Of a stretch of DNA of 12,697 nucleotides, positions 7,081 to 12,697 are shown one piece after another (position 1 is the first letter of the stretch; the number at the start of each line of letters is the position of its first letter). A program made the translations under genes and the position numbers. The notes below the pieces were generated by a model that was not told where the DNA came from, ran no database searches, and saw only the letters and a list, made by a program, of their open reading frames with translations. The DNA comes from GCA-2699365 sp036160955 (GTDB taxonomy: Bacteria; Verrucomicrobiota; Verrucomicrobiia; Opitutales; Coraliomargaritaceae), in NCBI GenBank assembly GCA_036160955.1, contig JAYYDJ010000012.1, forward strand, positions 1-12,697, read 5' to 3'.

Positions 7081-8943
7081 TTATTTCATATCCACCCATC
7101 TTGACAACTTTAATAAGGTCCAATCTTCTTCGTTGCCACCTATCTTTGTAGTCACAACCTCCCCAGTCTTCTTACCAAGTAGTTGTTTCGCAAGTGGCGT
7201 CTTGTAGGAGAGTACATCGTTATCAGGGTCTGAATCCCAGGCCCCCAATATAGAGTATCGACGAGTCTTGCCGCTAGAGCCTTCTTTCAACTCTACAACA
7301 CTACCGATTCCTACCACATCACTGGAAACATCAGTAAAGTCTGAAACACGGGCACGAGATAAATCCACTTCTAGTTCGTTTTTGCGTGATAACAAGATGT
7401 CTTGATCCTGTCGTGCCATCTTATACTCTGAATTCTCTTTTAAGTCACCGTGCTCACGAGCAGTTGCAATAGCCTGCTTATTTTCTGGAATTTTCGTCGC
7501 AATAAGCTCTTCGTATTCATGCTTTGCGGCATCAAAACTAGACTGTGAGACAATTAAGCCTTCTTCCTCAGATTTTTCTGCTGCCTCGCCGGCAATCAGA
7601 CTCTGAATTGTTGGGTACTTCTTAATAAAGCGAGCAATCAAGGACTTCTTTGTTAAATTTTCGAATCCTTGGTTAAGTAGCAAAGTTTGAGCAAGATCAC
7701 TAGCTGTCTCAACATTTGCATCCGCTAATAGATCAGGTATCAAATCAATATCATCACTGAGTAGATCGGCTAGCGGAATGCGCCGAGTACTTGCATTTTG
7801 AAGCGCTTCATAATCGATCGCATAAAACATTGCTGAAAGTAAACGCGGCGTAATGAGCGGATCAATGATACTCGAGTACTTCTTTGAATTACGGTTTTTT
7901 ACCACCCAAAAAAGAAGTGGTCCTTTGATCGTTTGATCGTTAAGCCAGCGATCTAAGCAAAATGATATTCGATCCCCTAATTCATGCTCTAACATAAAGT
8001 TTATGCACTCACTGGTAAACTTGCCGCTTGAATGACGCAATAAATCTTCGAGCATTTGTTGCCACTTGTCCTCATAAGTGCGACGAATAAGATCAATGTA
8101 GCGCTTGAAATATTGAGCAGGAAGCTCGGCAGCTAGTTCAGAATAATCACTGGTTGAATCTAAAATAGAAGCAGACGAAGGATCTAGTGACTCAACGTCT
8201 TCATGGAGGTCACGGGCTAGATTATTACGTACCCAAACTCCATGCAAACGATTAGCTTGACTAAGACTTTTAGCATTTTTAATGGCATCAGTAAGTTCAG
8301 CAAGAATCTCTGGAAGCTCTTCACGGATAACAGAAATATTTTCTGATAATAAGAAAAGCTTTTCTCCAAGTAAGATTTTTTCTTTGGAATTTTTCGTTGC
8401 ATGAAATTGTTCTAAAATCTCCTCCTCTGGCTTCACAGGTTCCTCACGCAAAATATAAGGCTCTGTCTTTTTGTTGGGCGCGCCAACACGGGGATCCTTG
8501 ACCAATACTTTTTTCGTAGCTGTCCACCACTTTTTGTATTTTACGGGCCCTATTACACGCGCTAATGTACGCTCAATTTCGGAAGCCATCATAGTTTGCT
8601 CTTCAGCTCCCGCTAAAATATCACAAATTAAATCAGCTGGTTGCTTCTTTATCATTGTTTCTATTACTTCTGGCTCAGTACGTGAACGTACTAACACATC
8701 GTTGGCACGTAAGACATCTAGCTTATCGACGCAAAAAACGATGCCCATAGCATGGCCAGTTTTATCTTCGTCCTCAAAGTCGATAATTATCTTTGCTGCA
8801 GCTTCGTCAAAGCCGACTATCTTGCCGAAGCCCCAACTGCGGTGCAGACAGTAATTGCCTGGAACCATAGCTTCGAGCTTTTCTCGTGAGCCAATTAACT
8901 TAGGGTTGTTTGCGATCAGTGCGTCTATAGCCTCTGTGTTCAT
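7081..8943 (-). CDS. greA: Long-form GreA-type transcription elongation factor with N-terminal extension
   Basis: A 620-residue protein; a standard GreA is about 158 residues. The last 155 residues are a complete GreA. The coiled coil starts near 465 and carries the tip motif AREHGDLKENSEY, with acidic D500 and E503 matching E. coli GreA D41 and E44, which position the catalytic Mg2+ during RNA cleavage in backtracked RNA polymerase. The FKBP-like C-terminal domain follows (GIGSVVEL 545-552, TPLAKQLLGKKTGEVV 582-597). The N-terminal 460 residues are an extension. Residues about 28-80 (YCLHRSWGFGKIVGFD, KIIIDFE, GHAMG) look like a small beta-barrel of the kind that binds polymerase or nucleic acid; the rest is predicted helical, with paired-helix character. 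Long GreA forms are known in Chlamydia and other PVC bacteria. The gene starts at ATG 8941-8943 and is divergent from the rRNA methyltransferase, with a 59-base shared gap. I see no frameshift. Confidence 0.93.
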   Translation of the reverse strand: MNTEAIDALIANNPKLIGSREKLEAMVPGNYCLHRSWGFGKIVGFDEAAAKIIIDFEDEDKTGHAMGIVFCVDKLDVLRANDVLVRSRTEPEVIETMIKKQPADLICDILAGAEEQTMMASEIERTLARVIGPVKYKKWWTATKKVLVKDPRVGAPNKKTEPYILREEPVKPEEEILEQFHATKNSKEKILLGEKLFLLSENISVIREELPEILAELTDAIKNAKSLSQANRLHGVWVRNNLARDLHEDVESLDPSSASILDSTSDYSELAAELPAQYFKRYIDLIRRTYEDKWQQMLEDLLRHSSGKFTSECINFMLEHELGDRISFCLDRWLNDQTIKGPLLFWVVKNRNSKKYSSIIDPLITPRLLSAMFYAIDYEALQNASTRRIPLADLLSDDIDLIPDLLADANVETASDLAQTLLLNQGFENLTKKSLIARFIKKYPTIQSLIAGEAAEKSEEEGLIVSQSSFDAAKHEYEELIATKIPENKQAIATAREHGDLKENSEYKMARQDQDILLSRKNELEVDLSRARVSDFTDVSSDVVGIGSVVELKEGSSGKTRRYSILGAWDSDPDNDVLSYKTPLAKQLLGKKTGEVVTTKIGGNEEDWTLLKLSRWVDMK

Positions 8944-9002
8944 AATTGTTTGCGGTACTTATCTTTGTAGTAAACGATAGAACGTGAATTAATTTAACGT
9001 CA
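8944..9002. promoter_or_regulatory. Shared divergent promoter region, greA / rsmB-like
   Basis: Only 59 bases separate the start codons of the two divergent genes, so both promoters must overlap here or lie within the coding ends. I could not identify reliable -35/-10 pairs by eye. Neither start has a Shine-Dalgarno sequence. Confidence 0.4.
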
Positions 9003-10328
9003 ATGAGAAGCATTAAGTTTAACTTATCAAAAATCCCACATTCTAGCTGGGATGCAGCTGTCGAATTGTGTGCTATTTACCTAAATCGTCCCCAGAAAGC
9101 CAACGAACTGCTCGATCAACTACCAAAAAGCTTCCAAGGTAGTGCTAGAAGTAGCTGCCAATACTTATTTTTGGGAGCCCTTCGTCATGGGCACCGATTA
9201 CGAAGTGTTCTTAAACCGCACCTGCGAAAACGTCCACACCCTTATACCGAAGCCGTGCTTCTAGTTGCAGGATTTGAGCTTTTCGATAGCCCGAGTGAAA
9301 AAGCCTCAAAAATTATTCATCATGCGGTAGAACGCAGTAAAATACTTCTACGCCCCAGCGAAAATGGACTTATAAATGCATTACTTCGAAAACTATCCTT
9401 AGCTTACCAAGCGGGTATTCAGGATAATTCACTAAGTGTACAGCACAGCCACCCTAAATGGATGGTAAAGAGATGGCTAACATCCTTTGGCGAAGCAGCC
9501 TGCAGTGAACTTCTGGAATGGAACCAGCGTACCCCTAAAACGTACATTAAGTCATCGGCTCATCTTCCAAAAGGCTTCAAATCTACACAATGGCCAAATT
9601 TTTATACTCCTCCAGATCGTAAAGATGCCGCAGAAGATAGTACTACATCAGGATCCGATTCGAATTGGCTCGAACAAATACGCCCACTACTTGATTCGGC
9701 AGACGCATACATCAAAGATCCTTCTACTCGGCTAGCTAGCGAATTGCTCGCTCCAAAATCTGGTGACAATGTTCTGGATCTTTGTTCAGCGCCAGGAGGC
9801 AAAGCCTTTGATTTATCTAAAATCATGCTAGGAAGGGGCCTCATCGTCGCGGTCGATCTTCCTGGTAAAAGAACTCAGAGACTGGAAGAAAATTTAGACA
9901 AAATTCGTTCACAACTTCTTAGCTGCGAACAAATTGATTCTGATGTACTTGCATTAAGCGAAGAAAGCTTCACTACATGCAATCTGCCAACTAAATACGG
10001 GGCAGTCATGCTTGATGTGCCTTGTTCGAACACGGGCGTTATTCAAAGACGCACAGATGTAAAATGGAGGCTACGTGAAAGTGATGTTAGCGCATGCGCC
10101 AAACTCCAACTTCAACTACTCCACTCGGCTAGTCGCTTTGTTCAACCAGGAGGACGCCTCGTTTACAGTACTTGCAGTATAGAAACCGAAGAAAACAGAG
10201 CTGTTGTTGATGCCTTTCTTCAATCTAAGTCAGGATCATCCTACAACTTAATTGATACTGCAATTAGTTATCCTTGGGAAACTGGACATGATGGAGCAGG
10301 CGCATTTTTACTTTTGAGAAATAGATAA
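9003..10328 (+). CDS. rsmB: 16S rRNA (cytosine-C5)-methyltransferase, RsmB/NOP2/Sun family
   Basis: A 441-residue protein, close to E. coli RsmB (429). Residues about 14-135 form the NusB-like helical RNA-binding domain (WDAAVELCAIYL, LGALRHGHRLR, AVLLVAGFELF, NALLRKLS). The C-terminal half is the SAM-dependent methyltransferase: SAM-binding CSAPGGKA (261-268), the acidic SAM contact VAVDLPGKR (282-290), motif IV DVPCSNTGVI with C341, and motif VI YSTCSIETEEN with C391. The family uses two cysteines, one for attack on cytosine C6 and one for product release. Both are present, so it should be active. By family the target is C967 of 16S rRNA. ATG 9003-9005 was chosen; it has no Shine-Dalgarno. 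Its last 21 bases overlap the convergent MFS gene. The exact RsmB subfamily is inferred from the NusB domain. Confidence 0.9.
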   Translation: MRSIKFNLSKIPHSSWDAAVELCAIYLNRPQKANELLDQLPKSFQGSARSSCQYLFLGALRHGHRLRSVLKPHLRKRPHPYTEAVLLVAGFELFDSPSEKASKIIHHAVERSKILLRPSENGLINALLRKLSLAYQAGIQDNSLSVQHSHPKWMVKRWLTSFGEAACSELLEWNQRTPKTYIKSSAHLPKGFKSTQWPNFYTPPDRKDAAEDSTTSGSDSNWLEQIRPLLDSADAYIKDPSTRLASELLAPKSGDNVLDLCSAPGGKAFDLSKIMLGRGLIVAVDLPGKRTQRLEENLDKIRSQLLSCEQIDSDVLALSEESFTTCNLPTKYGAVMLDVPCSNTGVIQRRTDVKWRLRESDVSACAKLQLQLLHSASRFVQPGGRLVYSTCSIETEENRAVVDAFLQSKSGSSYNLIDTAISYPWETGHDGAGAFLLLRNR

Positions 10329-11651
10329 ACGCGCAAATCGTAAAAAATAGACCAACAAAGCAAGTAATAAAGTTACGGCAAAGTAAGCTGGAAACCAATG
10401 CAATGATTCTATAAATACGGCATCTTCATCGTAAGTACTGTGTAATTTATTATGCGAAGATTTGAGAGCAACAATAAGTCCAGAATACAGCAGTGAAACC
10501 ATAGCATATGCAATATTAGTAGAAAGACCCTTGAAACTTAAGACTGTGGCACGATGTTCAGACGGAGCGATATTATTTAAATAGTGGCTCGAAAAAAAAT
10601 TCATCAGGTGCATAGCTGTAAAAAGGGACATGGCAGGCAGAATACCCCAATATGGGATGACTAGTGAGAGTCCGCTAAAACCAACAAAAATAAGCAGACA
10701 ACTAATTAAAAAATTACGCTGCACAGACTGTTTTTCAGTCATATAAAGAGCAGTCCGTGGAATTACAATTCCGATTAGAGACATTCCTGCCCCAATCAAT
10801 CCATAGGTGGCGATAGGTAAATCAATTACGTGCCAATACTCACTAGCAAGAGTAAGGAACTGGCGAATGCTATTATCTGTAACCATTACAGCGAGAAGAA
10901 TAGCAAAAGCAAATGGTGTAGCCAAAATCCAACGACCTGCAACTAGAGTCTTGCGCAAGCTGGCAGATATAGTAACGCGCACACTACCTAATTTAGTACG
11001 ACTTGGTTCTCTCATACGAAATGCTGCCCATAGAACTACGAAGCTCGACACCATTGTTAGCGCTATCGGTAGTTTAATTAACTGTTCTTGGGTTAGAAAT
11101 CCTGAATATCCAAATAGCTTTAGGATGGCATTCACCATTCGTGGATCATAAACCGCAGCACCTATGGTAAGCGCAAAGAAAAATGCTAAAGAAGTATCAC
11201 GCTGAACTCGCGCAAGGACTTGCCCCCACAGCTTCTGTTGGCCTGCTGCTTGGAGAGCGTCAAAAGCAAGAGCTTCGTCTGCGCCACTAGCAGCTGCTTC
11301 TGCCATGCCACTAAAAACTCGATTAAAAATAAATAGAATAAATAGCTGCGCACCACCACCGATAGGAGCATATAATAAAATAAGCATCTCAAAAAACATT
11401 AAAATGCCTGCTACTATTAATATAGTTCGCCTGCCTATTGTATCTGCAAGAGCGCCTGATGGCACTTCACACAGAACTATGGTTACTGCCCATATGCCAT
11501 TCAAAATACCAAACTGTTCTAAAGTAAGCCCGAAATCTAAAAATAATAGCGCATAGACTGGATAATAAAAACGCGCCGAAAAAAACATTCGGAATAAAGA
11601 AAAACTAAGCACATTGTGAGCAGCGCTGGATTCTAGTTTTAAATTAGGCAC
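10308..11651 (-). CDS. Major facilitator superfamily transporter
   Basis: A 447-residue integral membrane protein with about twelve hydrophobic segments in two halves separated by a basic loop near 212-235. Motif A of the MFS is clear between TM2 and TM3: G66-ALADTIGRR (66-75). TM1 begins near residue 14 (LSFSLFRMFF) and is followed by PVYALLFLDFGLTLEQFGIL. An acidic, alanine-rich stretch (GMAEAAASGADEALAFDAL, 115-133) follows TM4, a pattern seen in drug- or metabolite-efflux-type MFS members. The start codon is GTG (11649-11651); an in-frame stop upstream and no ATG before residue 22, which would cut into TM1, make GTG the best choice. The substrate cannot be read. It stands alone, divergent from the pseudouridine synthase and overlapping the 3' end of the methyltransferase gene, so it is probably its own transcription unit. 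Confidence 0.85.
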   Translation of the reverse strand: MPNLKLESSAAHNVLSFSLFRMFFSARFYYPVYALLFLDFGLTLEQFGILNGIWAVTIVLCEVPSGALADTIGRRTILIVAGILMFFEMLILLYAPIGGGAQLFILFIFNRVFSGMAEAAASGADEALAFDALQAAGQQKLWGQVLARVQRDTSLAFFFALTIGAAVYDPRMVNAILKLFGYSGFLTQEQLIKLPIALTMVSSFVVLWAAFRMREPSRTKLGSVRVTISASLRKTLVAGRWILATPFAFAILLAVMVTDNSIRQFLTLASEYWHVIDLPIATYGLIGAGMSLIGIVIPRTALYMTEKQSVQRNFLISCLLIFVGFSGLSLVIPYWGILPAMSLFTAMHLMNFFSSHYLNNIAPSEHRATVLSFKGLSTNIAYAMVSLLYSGLIVALKSSHNKLHSTYDEDAVFIESLHWFPAYFAVTLLLALLVYFLRFARLSISQK

Positions 11652-11813
11652 GTAAATAGGATGGCAGTGGTTAATAAAACCTGCAAGATTCAGCCAAAAT
11701 TATTAAATAAATAAAGTGTAATTTAGATCCACATGTTGGTGTATCGTTAATACAAAAGAATGTTAGCCTAAATCGTTTGCACTAACAAAAAGATCTGAAA
11801 ATAATTAACCAGA
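11652..11813. promoter_or_regulatory. Divergent intergenic region, MFS transporter / pseudouridine synthase
   Basis: This 162-base AT-rich gap carries the promoters of two divergent genes. On the plus strand TTGCAC followed about 18 bases later by an AATAATT stretch is the only vague promoter-like pair near the pseudouridine synthase start, and I do not trust it. An in-frame TAA at 11802-11804 fixes 11814 as the first possible ATG of that gene. I see no RNA gene. Confidence 0.35.
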
Positions 11814-12697
11814 ATGAATGAATCCAAAGAAGAAAAAAGTGCTCTGGAGTGGTTAGCAAAAAAATACCCAAACTGTCCTAAAAAAAGACTTAAAGAGTGG
11901 TTTGCAAACGGACGTATTCAACTAGATGGAGCTGTTATAAGAAAGCCGCATTTACCACTTCTTGATCCTATGGGTCGCCTGCTAGTAGGAAGTGCCGATG
12001 GAAGTCAGAAAGTATTTTTTAAACATATGCCGACGCGCATACATGCTCAAGTAAACTTACTTTATATCGATAGCGCACTAGCTATAGTTAATAAAGGACC
12101 TGGTCTTCTATCCGTTCCCTTAAGTGGAAAAGATCAACCTTCAGCACTGAAAATACTCGAAAAATACCTGCAGGAGAAAGGATCTTTAGAACTCGATCGA
12201 AATCGTATTGCGCGAACTAAGATCAAGCCACTTCCAGTGCACCGACTCGACCAATATACAAGTGGTCTTTTGTGCTTTGCGATGAATCAGCAGGCACGAG
12301 AAAAACTCGTCCGTCAAGTTAGAGAACATAGTTTTTTGCGTGAATATATTGGCCTTGGAGATGGAGCTCTTACTCAAAGAAAAGGAACTTGGCGTAGTTG
12401 GTTCAAACTTGATCAAGAAGGAATGCATCAAACTGTCTATTCGAAACCTTGTGACGGTGCTACTGAAGCTGTCAGTACTTATCAAGTTGACGACACTATT
12501 GAATGGCCCACTCGTAACGGTGGAACTAAGGTAATTAGTCGACTACGCCTAAGGCTAAAGACTGGTCTAAAACATCAACTGCGCATCCACGCAGCACATG
12601 CTAATACCCCACTTCTGGGTGATCGACACTATCACCCAGATTACATAAAAGCGGCTAAGACCGGAGCAGGTATGCCGCACGGCTTCAAACGACAAGC
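11814..12697 (+). CDS. RluA-family rRNA/tRNA pseudouridine synthase, 3' end cut by the window
   Basis: An open frame of 294 codons plus two bases runs off the right edge without a stop. Residues about 8-58 resemble an S4 RNA-binding domain (RLKEWFANGRIQLDGAVI, then a GRLLVG strand). The catalytic domain follows: LLYIDSALAIVNKGPGLLSVP (82-102), the active-site motif HRLDQYTSGLL with catalytic Asp D146, FLREYIGL (174-181), and the C-terminal family motif LKHQLRIHAAH with PLLGDRHY (252-273). The enzyme isomerises uridine to pseudouridine in RNA; which site (RluA-, RluC- or RluD-like) is not decidable, although an S4 domain favours the RluC/RluD type. Gln replaces the usual Arg/Lys straight after HRLD, a mild change. 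The ATG at 11814-11816 is the first after an in-frame stop; it has no Shine-Dalgarno. Only the last few dozen residues should be missing. Confidence 0.9.
   Translation, partial: MNESKEEKSALEWLAKKYPNCPKKRLKEWFANGRIQLDGAVIRKPHLPLLDPMGRLLVGSADGSQKVFFKHMPTRIHAQVNLLYIDSALAIVNKGPGLLSVPLSGKDQPSALKILEKYLQEKGSLELDRNRIARTKIKPLPVHRLDQYTSGLLCFAMNQQAREKLVRQVREHSFLREYIGLGDGALTQRKGTWRSWFKLDQEGMHQTVYSKPCDGATEAVSTYQVDDTIEWPTRNGGTKVISRLRLRLKTGLKHQLRIHAAHANTPLLGDRHYHPDYIKAAKTGAGMPHGFKRQ

Noticed and set aside
8471..8854. 127-codon open frame on the plus strand
   Set aside because: It is antisense to the N-terminal part of greA and its composition is that of a shadow frame.
7081..8943. Suspicion that the long GreA is an assembly or frameshift artefact
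   Set aside because: The frame is continuous, its composition is uniform, and long GreA proteins are known in the PVC group.
1..12697. tRNA, rRNA, CRISPR arrays, insertion sequences, phage or toxin-antitoxin genes
   Set aside because: I searched both strands by eye and found no cloverleaf, repeat-spacer pattern, transposase motif or small paired toxin-antitoxin frames. A covariance-model or profile search would be needed to exclude faint cases.

Overview
This window looks like chromosomal DNA from a member of the PVC superphylum, most likely Verrucomicrobia of the Opitutae type. Two signals point there. One is a very long GreA-type elongation factor (620 aa, with a large N-terminal extension), a form known from Chlamydia and other PVC bacteria. 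The other is a small exported protein ending in a PEP-CTERM-like tail (VPEN, hydrophobic stretch, RRRK), a class that is abundant in Opitutae. GC content looks moderate by eye. None of the nine genes has a clear Shine-Dalgarno sequence. I see no tRNA, rRNA, CRISPR array, insertion sequence or phage gene. No gene-free stretch exceeds about 160 bases.

Layout. Bases 159-2262 (minus strand) hold a soluble cytochrome P450 followed 40 bases later by a secreted LolA/outer-membrane-lipoprotein-sorting-like protein, probably one transcription unit. An 11-base direct repeat (ACCTTAAAGGG) lies outside each end of this pair. Bases 2401-6934 (minus) hold, in transcription order, a 916-residue three-part protein (AlkP-superfamily phosphohydrolase, TPR array, sulfotransferase), a divergent tandem GNAT-like protein 26 bases downstream, and the PEP-CTERM protein, which probably has its own promoter. 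Bases 7081-8943 (minus) hold the long GreA.

Bases 9003-12697 are mostly housekeeping: an RsmB-type 16S rRNA cytosine methyltransferase (plus) divergent from greA, an MFS transporter (minus) whose 3' end overlaps the end of the methyltransferase gene by 21 bases, and a RluA-family pseudouridine synthase (plus) that runs off the right edge.

The most unusual item is the phosphohydrolase-TPR-sulfotransferase fusion with its GNAT neighbour. Both proteins lack export signals and keep recognisable cofactor or metal motifs (complete in the fusion, weak in the GNAT protein), so together they could form a cytoplasmic small-molecule or glycan-precursor modification pair. That role is inference. The domain content is read directly from the sequence.
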